A stretch of 62,502 bases of DNA from Bordetella sp. (GCA_017308115.1 JAFKFS010000031.1:1-62502); one strand, 5' to 3'; numbered from the stretch's first letter, positions 18,156 through 29,354 are shown. Numbers and translations: made by a program. The notes: generated by a model from the letters alone, not told the origin.

Positions 18156-18913
18156 CAATGCAGCCCTCCCTGAATCACGGTCGGCATGTCCTTCATGATG
18201 CCGAGGCGCCGCGCCACCTCGGCGTAGCTTTCGATGACGTCGCCCATGTCGCGGCGGAAGCGGTCCTTGTCCAGCTTCTCGCCCGTGGTCGAATCCCACA
18301 GGCGGCACGAGTCGGGGCTGATTTCGTCGGCCAGGATGACGCGGCTGAAGTCGTTCTCCCACACGCGGCCGAACTCGATCTTGAAGTCGACCAGGGTGAT
18401 GCCGACGGCGCCGAACATGCCGCACAGATAGTCGTTCACCCGCACCGTCATGGCCAGGATGTCGTCCAGTTCCTGGGTGGTGGCCCAGTTGAACGCGGTG
18501 ATGTGTTCTTCGGTCACCATCGGGTCGTTCAGCTCATCCTTCTTGTAGTAGAATTCGATGATCGAACGGGGCAGGGGCGTGCCCTCTTCCTGGCCCAGGC
18601 GCTGGGCCAGGGAGCCGGCGACGACGTTGCGGCACACCACTTCCAGCGGAATGATCTCGACCTCGCGGATCAGCTGCTCGCGCAGGTTCAGCCGCTTGAT
18701 GAAGTGGTTGGTCACGCCGATGGAGTTCAGGCGCGACATGATGAATTCGCTGATGCGGTTGTTGATGACGCCCTTGCCCTCGAGCGTGGCCTTCTTCTGC
18801 GCGTTGAAGGCGGTCGCGTCGTCCTTGAAATACTGGATCAGCGTGCCCGGCTCAGGCCCCTCGTACAGGATCTTGGCCTTGCCCTCGTAGAGCTTCTTGC
18901 GCTTGGTGTTCAT
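18155..18913 (-). CDS. purC: Phosphoribosylaminoimidazole-succinocarboxamide synthase
   Basis: SAICAR synthase joins aspartate to CAIR with ATP in purine synthesis. It has 252 aa, typical for the short bacterial form. The motifs are [17 protein letters not shown] at residues 7-23, [20 protein letters not shown] near residue 33, [17 protein letters not shown] near residue 75, and [10 protein letters not shown] and [12 protein letters not shown] at residues 170-200. It is the first gene of purC-purS, preceded by a 260-bp region shared with the divergent ATPase-inhibitor gene. Confidence 0.97.
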   Translation of the reverse strand: MNTKRKKLYEGKAKILYEGPEPGTLIQYFKDDATAFNAQKKATLEGKGVINNRISEFIMSRLNSIGVTNHFIKRLNLREQLIREVEIIPLEVVCRNVVAGSLAQRLGQEEGTPLPRSIIEFYYKKDELNDPMVTEEHITAFNWATTQELDDILAMTVRVNDYLCGMFGAVGITLVDFKIEFGRVWENDFSRVILADEISPDSCRLWDSTTGEKLDKDRFRRDMGDVIESYAEVARRLGIMKDMPTVIQGGLH

Positions 18914-19173
18914 TTTCGGGTCCCGGACGGGAAGGAAACGGACGGCCTCAAAACGAAAAACGCGCGGCCCGAAGGTCAGGGCGGCGCGGTCCTTGAATCG
19001 ACGGCGGCTCTATAGAACCACGCGCCCTTTAGCCGAAGGGCGTCTGTGATACAAATATCCTGAACCGCCCTCTGCGTCAGCGTCGCGACCGAAGGCCGGT
19101 TGCGTTCGCTCGCGGCGGGGGCCATAGAGCCGTTTGCGGACAAGACGGGTCCGTGGCTGGAGTTACGACGCGC

Positions 19174-19497
19174 ATGACGACCTTCGACGATCGGGAACAG
19201 GCCTTCGAGGCCAAATACGCCCTCGATCAGGAACAGGAATTCAAGGCCATCGCGCGTCGCAACAAGATGCTGGGCCTGTGGGCGGCCGAGAAGATGGGCC
19301 TGTCGAGCGAGAGCGCCGAGCAATACGCCGCCGCCGTGGTCCGCGCCGACTTCGAGCAGCCCGGCGAGGAAGACGTCTTCCGCAAGATCGCCGGCGACTT
19401 CAAGGCCTCGGGCATGACGGTGTCCGAGGGCGAACTGCGCTCCAAGATGGACGAGCTGGCCTCCATCGCCCGCGAACAGATCCGCGCCGGCGAATAG
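19174..19497 (+). CDS. F1Fo-ATPase inhibitor subunit zeta (DUF1476)
   Basis: A 107-aa helical protein starting MTTFDDREQAFEAKYALDQE, the hallmark of DUF1476. In Paracoccus the zeta subunit inserts its N-terminus into F1 and blocks ATP hydrolysis. The basic helix (EQEFKAIARRNKMLGLWAAE) and the four-helix body with YAAAVVRADFEQPGEEDVFR are both present. The ATG at 19174 has GGAG about 11 nt upstream. It is monocistronic and ends at a strong bidirectional terminator. Confidence 0.9.
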   Translation: MTTFDDREQAFEAKYALDQEQEFKAIARRNKMLGLWAAEKMGLSSESAEQYAAAVVRADFEQPGEEDVFRKIAGDFKASGMTVSEGELRSKMDELASIAREQIRAGE

Positions 19498-19519
19498 GCC
19501 GCATTCCTGTCCGATCACA

Positions 19520-19555
19520 GAAGGGCCGCGACCGGCGACGGTCGCGGCCCTTCTT
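19520..19555. terminator. Strong bidirectional terminator
   Basis: A long, near-perfect stem (AAGGGCCGCGACC facing GGTCGCGGCCCTT) with the loop GGCGAC and T/A-rich tips on both sides. It separates the convergent zeta-subunit and fasciclin genes and can serve both strands. Confidence 0.88.
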
Positions 19556-19660
19556 CGATCTGCCTCCCGCCGGGGAAACGGGGGTGACCGGATGCGCCGG
19601 AGCGCGCCTGATCAACGCGCCCGCGGCCCATCAGTTCGATCGCGGCGTTCGATCCGGCGC

Positions 19661-20290
19661 CTATTTCGGCATCAACACCGTGTCGATGACGTGCACCACG
19701 CCGTTCGACTGGGCGACGTCGGCCTGGGTGATGGCGGAGGTCCCGCCCTTGGCGTCGGTGATCCGCCACTGGCCGCCGCCTGCGTCCCTGACCGTCAGCT
19801 TCTCGCCCTGGACCGTGGTCAGGGTCGCGGTCCCGCCGTTGGCCTGGGCCTGGGCGGCGATGTCGGCGGCGGTCAGGCGGCCGGGCACCACGTGATAGGT
19901 CAGGATCTTGGTCAGTTCGGCCTTCTGGGCCGGCTGCATCAGGCGCTCGCGCGCGGCGGCGGGAATCTTGTCGAAGGCGGCGTTGTCCGGCGCGAAGACG
20001 GTGAAGGGACCGGCTCCTTGCAGGCGCTCGGTCAGGCCCGCCGCCTGAAGCGCGCTGACCAGGGTCGTCAGGTTCGGCGCCTTGGAGGCGTTGGTGACCA
20101 GGTTGTCGGACGGGTTCATCGCCGCCCCGCCGACCATGGGCTCGGTGACGGCGGGCGCGGCGGCCGGCGCGGTCGAAGGCGTGGGGCCCTCGATCATGGA
20201 CGGTTGCTTCTCGCCGTCGTTCCGGCCGCAGGCGGCCAGGGTCAAGACGGCGACGCTGGACACGGCGAGTACTGCAATGCGGGTCTTCAT
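19661..20290 (-). CDS. Fasciclin (FAS1) domain lipoprotein
   Basis: A 209-aa exported protein. The lipoprotein signal is MKTRIAVLAVSSVAVLTLAAC. A short Pro/Ala/Thr linker precedes one FAS1 domain (about residues 65-207) with GPFTVFAPDNAAFDKIP (H1 box), KILTYHVVPGRLTAADI, and the H2 box GVVHVIDTVLMPK. FAS1 proteins act in adhesion or cell-surface interactions. The ATG at 20290 follows GGAGAG. It is the last gene before a strong terminator. Confidence 0.9.
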   Translation of the reverse strand: MKTRIAVLAVSSVAVLTLAACGRNDGEKQPSMIEGPTPSTAPAAAPAVTEPMVGGAAMNPSDNLVTNASKAPNLTTLVSALQAAGLTERLQGAGPFTVFAPDNAAFDKIPAAARERLMQPAQKAELTKILTYHVVPGRLTAADIAAQAQANGGTATLTTVQGEKLTVRDAGGGQWRITDAKGGTSAITQADVAQSNGVVHVIDTVLMPK

Positions 20291-20408
20291 GGCGTCTCTC
20301 CTTCGATGGCGGCGCACAGGGCGACACCGCCCCGGCGGAAGGGATTACGGCTCAGATGCGCAAAAGGATGCGAGCGGGATCAAATTTTCCGGCGTTGTGC
20401 GTGAACGG

Positions 20409-20921
20409 TCAGCCCAGATAGGGTTCGAGCGCGCGCCAGCGGGCGAGCTTTTCCTCGAACGGCCGGGCGTGGGCCGGACTGGAGGACGGCAGGTCGATCA
20501 GGGCGGCGTCGGTCGCGCCTTCCAGGAGGCGTCGCCCGAGGCGCGCGGCGGTTCCGCCGTTGAAGGCGATCGCCCGCAGGTCGGGCAGGCGGCGGGTCAG
20601 GGCGATCAGATCGGCCGCCTCGGGCGTGCGGATGGCGGCGTCCAGGCTGCCCTTGCGCTCGGCCGAGGCGATCACGTCCCAAAGGCCCGCGCGATGCGCC
20701 AGCAAGGCCTCCAGCCGCGCCTGATAGGGCAGGGCGGTCAAGCCGACGCCGGTCAGCCCCTCGATCAGCCGCCAGAAGACGTTGCGCGGGTGGGCGTAAT
20801 ACTGCGCCGCCTTCAGCGAGGCCTCGCCCGGCAGGCTGCCGAGGATCAGGACGCGGGTGCGGGCGTTGACGACGGGGGCGAAGGCCCGACGGCGCGCACA
20901 GGCTGAATCCGGCGCCCTCAA
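20409..20921 (-). CDS. DNA-deoxyinosine glycosylase (HDG, UDG superfamily)
   Basis: Base-excision repair enzyme predicted to remove hypoxanthine from DNA, 170 aa. Family motifs are RVLILGSLPGEASLKAAQYYAHPRNVFW at residues 23-50, AGLWDVIASAERKGSLD near residue 78, AIAFNGGTAAR near residue 118 and LPSSSPAHA near residue 143. The start appears to be TTG at 20921, overlapping the stop of the upstream oxygenase (TTGA). No ATG or GTG lies before the conserved part. The upstream coupling with a 2OG oxygenase gene and purB suggests one operon. Confidence 0.85.
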   Translation of the reverse strand: MRAPDSACARRRAFAPVVNARTRVLILGSLPGEASLKAAQYYAHPRNVFWRLIEGLTGVGLTALPYQARLEALLAHRAGLWDVIASAERKGSLDAAIRTPEAADLIALTRRLPDLRAIAFNGGTAARLGRRLLEGATDAALIDLPSSSPAHARPFEEKLARWRALEPYLG

Positions 20922-21658
20922 ACCGGCTTGTAGGCCGGATCGTCCCGCAGCCAGCCGGTCACGGTCAGGCGCGGCTTCGCGGCGTAGTTGGCGACTTGGG
21001 AGACGGAGTGAAGCTGAGGGGTGCGGAAAACCGTCCAGGCGTTGAAGCGCGGCTTGAAACCTCGCAGCACATCACCGCCTTCGTCGTGAAACAGAAGCTG
21101 GCCGCCCCAGTCGCCGCGCCACTCGCGGGTCAGGCCCAGAGTGTAGGCGGCTCGCCGTTCTCCATCGCCCTCGTCGTCGTGAAGCGTTAGGAAGTTGCCG
21201 GGCTGGAAACAGGTCGCCTGGGCGTCGATCTTGGTCAAGCCGGCTTCGCCCGTCACCGTGCGGGCGAAAGTCAGGAAAGCGGGACTGTTGAAGAATTCGA
21301 CCAGGGCATGAGTCGGATGGCCGGGGTCCTGGCCGTCCAGCATGGCGCTGATCATCGGATAGGCCTGGTAGACGAAGGCGAAGCCGCTGGCCGCATCGGC
21401 GGCGGCGGCGGCGATCCGACGCTGCAGTTCCTGGGCGCCCAGGTTGTGCGCATCTGCAACCTTCAGCATTTGGCCCTTGCCCTTTTGCGACAGCGCCAAT
21501 TGCCAGGGCGTCGCCTGTTCGAGCGTGGAAGCCAGCCATTCGGCGCTTTCCTGGGTCAGGAAATCGCCGATCTGCACCATGCCGTCGCGGGCGTAGACCA
21601 CTGCGTGGTCGGCGGCGACCAGAGCGGGGTTGAGCGCCAGGCCGCCTTTGGGAATCAT
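20918..21658 (-). CDS. 2OG-Fe(II) oxygenase family protein
   Basis: A 246-aa prolyl-hydroxylase-like dioxygenase. The iron triad is visible: His-x-Asp in FLTLHDDEGDGERRAAYTLG and the distal His in FRTPQLHSVSQV. The 2-oxoglutarate-binding Arg is probably in PRLTVTGWLRDD. Residues 20-110 form an N-terminal helical part. The ATG overlaps the purB stop (ATGA) and the gene end overlaps the glycosylase start (TTGA). The closest functional type is proline hydroxylase or Tpa1-like, but the substrate is unknown. Confidence 0.85.
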   Translation of the reverse strand: MIPKGGLALNPALVAADHAVVYARDGMVQIGDFLTQESAEWLASTLEQATPWQLALSQKGKGQMLKVADAHNLGAQELQRRIAAAAADAASGFAFVYQAYPMISAMLDGQDPGHPTHALVEFFNSPAFLTFARTVTGEAGLTKIDAQATCFQPGNFLTLHDDEGDGERRAAYTLGLTREWRGDWGGQLLFHDEGGDVLRGFKPRFNAWTVFRTPQLHSVSQVANYAAKPRLTVTGWLRDDPAYKPV

Positions 21659-22953
21659 GCCCCGAACACCCGCTCGAACACCACGTCCACGTTCTTGGTG
21701 TGGTAGCCGAGGTCGAACAGGGCCTCGAGCTGGTCGTGGGGCAGGGTGACGCGCGGGTCGGCCTTCAGGAAGTCGATGAAGACGCCCTCGCCGCGCCAGA
21801 CCTTCATGGCGTTCTCCTGGACCGCCGCATAGGCGTCCTCGCGCGAGACGCCCGCCTGGGTCAGGGCCAGCATGACCCGCTGCGAGAAGACCAGGCCGCC
21901 CAGGCGGTCGAGGTTCTTCTGCATGTTTTCGGGATAGACGTTCAGGCGCTCGATCACGCCCGCCAGACGGTGCAGGGCGAAGTCCAGGTGGATGGTGGCG
22001 TCCGGGCCGATGCCGCGCTCGACCGAGGAGTGGCTGATGTCGCGCTCGTGCCACAGGGCGACGTTCTCCATCGCCGGGGTCACGGCCGAGCGGACCAGAC
22101 GGGCCAGGCCGGTCAGGTTCTCGGTCAGGATCGGGTTGCGCTTGTGCGGCATGGCCGACGAGCCCTTCTGGCCCTTGTCGAAGAACTCCTCGGCTTCGAG
22201 GACCTCGGTGCGCTGCAGGTGGCGGATTTCCACGGCCAGGCGCTCGACCGAGGAGGCGACGACGCCCAGGGCGGCGAAATAGGCGGCGTGACGGTCGCGC
22301 GGGATGACCTGGGTCGAGACCGGCTCGACGCTGAGGCCCATCTGGTCGGCGACGTATTGTTCAACGGCCGGATCGACGTTGGCGAAGGTGCCGACGGCGC
22401 CCGAGATGGCGCAGGTGGCGATCTCTTCACGGGCCGTGATCAGGCGGCGCCTGGCGCGCTGGAACTCGGCGTGATAGCCGGCGAGCTTCAGGCCGAAGGT
22501 GACGGGCTCGGCGTGGATGCCGTGCGAGCGGCCCACGGTCGGGGTGTATTTGTGCTCCTTGGCGCGGGCCTCCAGCGCCGCCAGGACGCGGTCGACGCCG
22601 TCCAGCAGAAGGTCGGTCGAGCGCGCCAGCTGCACCGCGAAACAGGTGTCCAGCACGTCCGAAGAGGTCATGCCCTGGTGCAGGAAGCGGGCTTCCTCGC
22701 CGACGATCTCGGCGACGTGGGTCAGGAAGGCGATGACGTCGTGCTTGGTGGTGCGTTCGATCTCGTCGATGCGGTCGGCGTCGAAGGTCGCGTCCTTGCC
22801 CTTGGCCCAGATGGCCTCGGCCGATTCCTTCGGAATCACGCCCAGCTCGGCCATTTTCGTGGCGGCGTGGGCCTCGATCTCGAACCAGATCTTGTACTTG
22901 GTCTCTTGCGACCAGATGGCGACGGCGTCGGGGCGGGAATAGCGCGTGATCAT
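21655..22953 (-). CDS. purB: Adenylosuccinate lyase
   Basis: Homotetrameric fumarase-superfamily lyase acting twice in purine synthesis (SAICAR to AICAR, and adenylosuccinate to AMP). It has 432 aa, standard. The hallmarks are MTSSDVLDTCFAVQL near residue 85, GRSHGIHAEPVTFG near residue 140, and the superfamily signature GSSAMPHKRNPI near residue 262, containing the mobile catalytic loop. It is first in an operon with the 2OG oxygenase and glycosylase genes, and an intergenic repeat lies upstream. Confidence 0.97.
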   Translation of the reverse strand: MITRYSRPDAVAIWSQETKYKIWFEIEAHAATKMAELGVIPKESAEAIWAKGKDATFDADRIDEIERTTKHDVIAFLTHVAEIVGEEARFLHQGMTSSDVLDTCFAVQLARSTDLLLDGVDRVLAALEARAKEHKYTPTVGRSHGIHAEPVTFGLKLAGYHAEFQRARRRLITAREEIATCAISGAVGTFANVDPAVEQYVADQMGLSVEPVSTQVIPRDRHAAYFAALGVVASSVERLAVEIRHLQRTEVLEAEEFFDKGQKGSSAMPHKRNPILTENLTGLARLVRSAVTPAMENVALWHERDISHSSVERGIGPDATIHLDFALHRLAGVIERLNVYPENMQKNLDRLGGLVFSQRVMLALTQAGVSREDAYAAVQENAMKVWRGEGVFIDFLKADPRVTLPHDQLEALFDLGYHTKNVDVVFERVFGA

Positions 22954-23020
22954 GGAGGCGTCGTGTCGGTCCAGAGGGACGGGGAGTCAAGACGGGGGGC
23001 GGCGATGTCGGTGCTTAAAC

Positions 23021-23192
23021 CCTTCTCCCCTTGTGGGAGAAGGTGGGCGCCGGAGGCGCCCGGATGAGGGGTGTCGACGCGGCGTTGCGAAAAAGAGGCG
23101 CGGACTGCTGAGGCGGAAGATTCAGCTGTGACGCAAACACCCCTCATCGGTCAGGCTTCGCCTGCCACCTTGTCCCACAAGGGGAGAAGGAG
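23021..23192. repeat. Intergenic palindromic repeat, family A copy 2
   Basis: Same outline as the copy at 1927-2094: left arm CCTTCTCCCCTTGTGGGAGA running on to GGATGAGGGGTGT, a variable middle, and right arm ACCCCTCATCGGTCAGGCTT then CGCCTGCCACCTTGTCCCAC ending GGGAGAAGG. It sits in the 338-bp gap between the purB start and the lpxK stop. Nothing coding is seen in the remaining ~100 bp at 23193-23291. Confidence 0.9.
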
Positions 23193-23291
23193 AAAAGAGA
23201 GGCCAATTCGTCTGAATCGTCTGAAATCCCCTGTGGCTGACCGGGCAGTCTGGCACGGGCGGATGGGCAGGCTGGCCGATTGTGGGAAAAA

Positions 23292-24296
23292 TCAGAGGGC
23301 GCGCATCAGGAAGGCCGCAAAGCCCGCTTCGTCCTCGAAGCGGGCGGCGACGGGCCAGGCGGCGACGGCGGCGCGCTGGTCCGGCGACAGGCGCACCCAG
23401 TCCTTCTCGGTGGTGACGAGACCCGCCTCATAGACGGCGGCGCGGTCCTTCAGGAAGGCGAAGTCGCGGTCGGACAGGGCGGCGTGGTCGGGGAAGGGGA
23501 CGAAGTCCTTCAGGTCGCAGCCTGCGGCGATCAGGGACCGCTCGACCTTCCACGGTTTGGCGATGCCCGCGAAGCCGACCTGGGGGCCGGGCGGCGGCGG
23601 GGCGGCGGGCTGCAGCCGGGCGATGAAGACGGGCAGGTCGCCGAAGACCTCCAGCAGTTCGGGATCGGCGGCGTCCACATCGGTCGGCAGCATGACCACC
23701 ACGCCATCGGCGCGCGCCAGCCCGGCCTTCAGCGGCTCGCGCATCGGGCCGGAGGGGAAGACCGAGCCGTCGCCGAACGGCCATTCGTCGCCGCGCGTCT
23801 CGCCGTCGACCACGATCAGGCTGAGGGTCTTCTTCAGCGCCGGATTCTGGTGGCCGTCGTCCAGCACAAGGGCGGCGGCGCCGTCGGCCGCGGCGGCGCG
23901 GGCGCCCGCCACGCGGTCCCGCGCGATCCAGGCGGGGGCGTCTTGCGCCAGCATCAGGGGTTCGTCCCCGACATCGGCGGCGGCGTGTTGGTTCAGATCG
24001 ACGCGGACGGGGCCTCCCAGCCGCCCGCCATAGCCGCGCGACAGGGCGGCGGCCTCGACGCCTCGGGCGCGCAGCAGGCGCAGCGTCTCGCGCGCGACGG
24101 GCGTCTTGCCCGATCCGCCGACCGTCAGATTGCCGATGGAGATGACCGCCGCGCCCGGATCGACCGGCGTGGCGCGAGCGATTTTGCGCGCCGTGACGCC
24201 CGCCCATAGCCAGGAGGCGGGCTTGAGCAGCATCCGCGTCATCGGGGCGTGGCGGCGGTCGCGGCTGTACCACCAGCGGGGGGTGTTCAGCTTCAC
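23292..24296 (-). CDS. lpxK: Tetraacyldisaccharide 4'-kinase LpxK
   Basis: Inner-membrane kinase that phosphorylates the 4' position of the lipid A precursor. It has 334 aa. The P-loop-like motif ISIGNLTVGGSGKTPVA near residue 55 is followed by ALSRGYGG, and VLDDGHQNPAL near residue 148 carries catalytic Asp/His residues. A membrane-associating N-terminus reads MLLKPASWLWAG. The start is GTG at 24296, overlapping the waaA stop (GTGA). It is the last gene of the lipid A block. Confidence 0.94.
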   Translation of the reverse strand: MKLNTPRWWYSRDRRHAPMTRMLLKPASWLWAGVTARKIARATPVDPGAAVISIGNLTVGGSGKTPVARETLRLLRARGVEAAALSRGYGGRLGGPVRVDLNQHAAADVGDEPLMLAQDAPAWIARDRVAGARAAAADGAAALVLDDGHQNPALKKTLSLIVVDGETRGDEWPFGDGSVFPSGPMREPLKAGLARADGVVVMLPTDVDAADPELLEVFGDLPVFIARLQPAAPPPPGPQVGFAGIAKPWKVERSLIAAGCDLKDFVPFPDHAALSDRDFAFLKDRAAVYEAGLVTTEKDWVRLSPDQRAAVAAWPVAARFEDEAGFAAFLMRAL

Positions 24297-25594
24297 GGGC
24301 GCCTCCGCGAGGGGGCGGCGGGCAGGTGGGCCTGAAGCGCCAGCCACAGGCGGTCCAGCCCGGCGGCGGCGGCCTCGGCTGAGCGGCGGGCGCGTTCGCC
24401 CATGTCGCGGGCGGCCTCGGGGTCGGCCAGCATGGGGCCGACGACCGAGGGCAGTTCGGCGGGCGAAAGGACGGAGACGAGGCCGCCCGCCTGTTTCAGC
24501 ATCCGGGTCACGGCCTGCCAGTTGCTGGCGTCGGGGCCGGTGACGATGGGCTTGGCGAGGCGGGCGGGCTCCAGCGGATTGTGGCCGCCGACCGCGCCGC
24601 CGCCCAGCGCCGGGGCGAAGGAGCCGCCCATGACCACCACGTCCGCCAGCCGCAGGAACAGGCCCAGTTCGCCCAGGGTGTCGGCCAGGTAGATGTCGGT
24701 CTGGTCGCAGATCGGCTGGCCCTGGCTGCGCCGGGCGAAGCCGTAGCCGTCGTGGCTCAGGGCCTCGGCGATGGCGTCGCCGCGCTCCGGGTGGCGCGGC
24801 GCGACGATCAGGAACAGGCGGTCGGCCAGATGGTCCAGCGCGCCGACGACGGCCATTTCCTCATGCTCATGGGTGCTGGCGGCGACGACGACGGGGCGGT
24901 CGTCGATCAGGGCGGACAGGCGGGCGAACTCGCCCTTGTCATAGGGCAGGGGCTCGCCGGACAGCTTCAGATTCACCTGGCCGTCGATGCGGGCGCCCAG
25001 GGCCGTCAGCCGGTCGGCGCTGTCCTGATCCTGGGGCCAGACGTGGGAAAAGCCGTTCATCAGGGCGCGGGCCATGCCGGGCGCCTTCTTCCAGCCCTGC
25101 GCCGTCTTGTCGGTGATGCGGGCGCTGACCAGGGCCAGGGGCACGCCGCGCTTCTGCGCCGTGGTCAGCAGGTTGGGCCACAGCTCGCTCTCGACGAAGA
25201 CGCCGACATTGGGCCGCCAGTGGTCGAGGAAGGCCGCGACCGCCGAGGGGGCGTCCACCGGGGCGAACTGATGGATGACGCCGCGCGGCAGGCGGCCGGC
25301 CAGCACCTGAGCCGAGGTCAGGGTGCCGGTGGTGACCAGCACGGTCACGTCGGGCCGGTCCTTGCGGATGCGTTCGGCCAGCGGAAGGATGGACAGGGCC
25401 TCGCCGACGCTGACGCCGTGGATCCAGACCAGAGGCCCGTCGGGACGCGCCAGGCCGGGCAAGCCCAGCCGTTCATCGACGCGGGCGGGGTCCTCCTTGC
25501 CCTTGCGGACGCGGGCGTCGAGCAGGCGCGGGGCCAGCGGCTCCAGCAGGCGGGTCAGCGACCGGTAGGCGAGAAGGGCGGGGCTGAAGGGCAC
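24293..25594 (-). CDS. waaA: 3-deoxy-D-manno-octulosonic acid (Kdo) transferase
   Basis: GT30 glycosyltransferase that adds Kdo to lipid IVA at the inner membrane. It has 433 aa from a GTG at 25594. Family landmarks are the N-terminal membrane segment (FSPALLAYRSLTRLLEPLAP), WIHGVSVGEALSILPLAERI near residue 60 with the catalytic Glu, HQFAPVDAPSAVAAFL, PNVGVFVESELWPNLL near residue 135, and the late GGGAVGGHNPLEPARLAKPI with the donor-site region. The upstream acyltransferase frame stops 12 nt before. The start could alternatively be a nearby CTG. Confidence 0.94.
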   Translation of the reverse strand: MPFSPALLAYRSLTRLLEPLAPRLLDARVRKGKEDPARVDERLGLPGLARPDGPLVWIHGVSVGEALSILPLAERIRKDRPDVTVLVTTGTLTSAQVLAGRLPRGVIHQFAPVDAPSAVAAFLDHWRPNVGVFVESELWPNLLTTAQKRGVPLALVSARITDKTAQGWKKAPGMARALMNGFSHVWPQDQDSADRLTALGARIDGQVNLKLSGEPLPYDKGEFARLSALIDDRPVVVAASTHEHEEMAVVGALDHLADRLFLIVAPRHPERGDAIAEALSHDGYGFARRSQGQPICDQTDIYLADTLGELGLFLRLADVVVMGGSFAPALGGGAVGGHNPLEPARLAKPIVTGPDASNWQAVTRMLKQAGGLVSVLSPAELPSVVGPMLADPEAARDMGERARRSAEAAAAGLDRLWLALQAHLPAAPSRRRP

Positions 25595-25605
25595 GCTCAG
25601 ATGCG

Positions 25606-26242
25606 CTACAGCCCGGTGACGGCGTCGGCGCGGGCCTCGACGGCGGTCAGGCGGGCCGCCCAGTCGGCCGCGACCTCGGCCAGGTCGCCGCCTTGCGGAT
25701 ACCGGGCCTTGTCCCAGACGATGGCGCCCTTGCCGAACGGCAGGGGCAGGACCGCCTTGTCCCAGCTGTTCAACTGGATCGCCGGCTTGCACGACAGGCC
25801 GATGAACAGCACCGGCGCGCCGGACATCTTCGCCATCAAGGGCAGGCCCTCGGCCAGATGGCGCGCCGGACCGCGCGGGCCGTCCGGCGTGATGGCGAGC
25901 CCGCCGACCTTCAACTGTCTCAGGCCGCCTTGTCCTTGTTGGCGGAGGAGCCGCGCACGGCGGGAATGCCCAGCCGGGCCACGGCCTTGGTGAAGAACTC
26001 GCCGTCAGGGCTCAGGGAGACCAGGCCCTTGATCGGCTGGGCCCGCTTCATGGGCCAGCAGACGGGCGCCAGGGCGAGACGCGAATGCCAGAAGGCGCAC
26101 AGGACGCCGCCGCCTTCGGCCCAGACCTCTTCGGCGACCTGTTCGTTTTCATGCGTCCAGCGGATGGTGGCGTAGCAGAACCGCATCCACTCGGACAAAA
26201 GCCAGGCGGCTGCGGTCTGGACGACGGGGTTGCGCAGGGGCC

Positions 26243-26246
<4 letters not shown>
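25606..26246 (-). pseudogene. Frameshifted DUF374 lysophospholipid acyltransferase-like gene
   Basis: Two consecutive frames together encode a DUF374 protein, a family placed in lipid A/LPS operons and related to acyltransferases. Part one (26246-25920, 108 aa) has LLSEWMRFCYATIRWT, GVLCAFWHSRLALAP and SLSPDGEFFTKAVARLGIPA, then VRGSSANKDKAA and TGA. Part two, in another frame and ending at 25606, resumes LRQLKVGGLAITPDGPRGPA and continues to the normal C-terminus. The junction is near 25918-25930, where the usual Gly-Gly-rich loop seems shortened. The ATG of part one overlaps the upstream exporter stop. It is either a real disruption or a sequence error. Confidence 0.8.
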
Positions 26247-28132
<1,886 letters not shown>

Positions 28133-28236
28133 CGGCCTTCGGTCGAACGGCTGGGGCGTCAAGTCAAGCGGCCCCGCGCAGGAGAGGCGGCCTCGGCACG
28201 GGTGACGCCGGGTGCAAACGGCGCTATCTGGCCGTC

Positions 28237-28902
28237 ATGGGGCGCTACGATCTGACTACGCCGTTCGGCCGTTTCAAGGCGCGCTGGTCCTATTTCTGGA
28301 AGGACCACGCCTTCCTGCGCACCACCTTCACCAACGCCCACTGGCTGGGGCCGGACCTGGTGCGGACCAATCAGCCCTCGCCGCGCCAGCTGGCCTGGTG
28401 GAAGCGGCAGGGAATCAAGACCGTCGTCAATCTGCGCGGCCAGAGGGACGAGGCCTATTACTGGCTGGAGAAGGACGCCTGCGACCGGCTGGGCCTGACC
28501 CTGATCGACGCGCCGCTGGATTCGCGCGACCCGCCGGGCAGGGACCGGGTGCGCCGGGCCAAGGCCCTGTTCGAGACGATGGAGTACCCGGCCCTGATCC
28601 ACTGCAAGTCGGGGGCGGACCGGGCGGGGGTGATGGCGGTCTTCTATCGCCACTTCCACCTGGGCGAGCCGATCTCGGCGGCGATGGAGGAACTGGGCAA
28701 GCGCACCCTGCACAGCCGCGAGGGGCTGACCGGAGTGCTGGACTATACGCTGGAGACCTATGTGGCCGAGATCGAGCCGACGGGCGTCAGCTTCGAGGAC
28801 TGGGTCGAGAGCGACGCCTATGACCCCAAGGCGATCCGCGCCGCGTTCAAGGCCGGATGGTGGGGCAAGCTGGTCGTCGACCGCCTGTTGAAGCGCGAAT
28901 AG
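28237..28902 (+). CDS. Dual-specificity/tyrosine phosphatase-like protein (CtpA-like)
   Basis: Cysteine-based phosphatase of 221 aa. The P-loop HCKSGADRAGV near residue 125 gives the C-x5-R catalytic loop, and the upstream LRGQRDEAYYW and DAPLDSRDPPG supply the general-acid region. There is no signal peptide. In Caulobacter a predicted phosphatase, CtpA, is needed for removal of lipid A phosphates. The divergent position next to the lipid A block makes a similar role plausible here, but that is inference. It could also be a protein or phosphoinositide-type phosphatase. Confidence 0.82.
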   Translation: MGRYDLTTPFGRFKARWSYFWKDHAFLRTTFTNAHWLGPDLVRTNQPSPRQLAWWKRQGIKTVVNLRGQRDEAYYWLEKDACDRLGLTLIDAPLDSRDPPGRDRVRRAKALFETMEYPALIHCKSGADRAGVMAVFYRHFHLGEPISAAMEELGKRTLHSREGLTGVLDYTLETYVAEIEPTGVSFEDWVESDAYDPKAIRAAFKAGWWGKLVVDRLLKRE

Positions 28903-28905
28903 GCT

Positions 28906-29097
28906 TCAGCCCCAGGGGCCGCGTTCGGCCGCGTCCGCCAGAGCCTTGCGCGCCGCCTGTTCCTTCTTCCACCGCTTGATCTGGCGGACGTGATCGCGCT
29001 GGCGCGCCAGCACGATCAGCCACAGCGCCAGGACGGCGATCAGGGAGACCAGGCCGAAAATCTGCTGGCCGTCCAGCGTCTGGCCGAAAAGGGTCAA
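28906..29097 (-). CDS. Small single-pass membrane protein
   Basis: A 63-aa protein with one membrane helix (IFGLVSLIAVLALWLIVLA, residues 13-31) followed by a basic, charged tail (RQIKRWKKEQAARKALADAA). The start appears to be TTG at 29097, overlapping the stop of the small gene upstream (TTGA), so the two form a tiny operon. No family is recognised. Confidence is limited by the size and the TTG start. Confidence 0.6.
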   Translation of the reverse strand: MTLFGQTLDGQQIFGLVSLIAVLALWLIVLARQRDHVRQIKRWKKEQAARKALADAAERGPWG

Positions 29098-29255
29098 GGC
29101 TTGGGTTCTCGATCAGCCGGGGTGATGGGGTCGTTCCAGGCCGTGTCCTGGTCTTCGCTCGGACGGGCGACGTGCGACGGTCCCTTGCGCACCACCCAGA
29201 CGATGGCGGCCACGGCCACGACCACCAGAAGCAGGACGACCAGGGTCGGCAGCAT
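29094..29255 (-). CDS. Very small membrane protein
   Basis: A 53-aa protein starting MLPTLVVLLLVVVAVAAIVW, one N-terminal membrane helix, then a hydrophilic tail (RPSEDQDTAWNDPITPADRE). The ATG at 29255 has AGGA 7 nt upstream. It is coupled to the 63-aa membrane protein downstream by a TTGA overlap, so the pair is likely co-expressed. Function unknown. Confidence 0.6.
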   Translation of the reverse strand: MLPTLVVLLLVVVAVAAIVWVVRKGPSHVARPSEDQDTAWNDPITPADREPKP

Positions 29256-29354
29256 GGCAAAATCCTGTTCATGAACGAAGACGACTGACGACAAAGCGCG
29301 TCAGCCGTCCCCGTGGTTCCTGAACATGGGCGTGACCGGGCCGTGAACGGACGA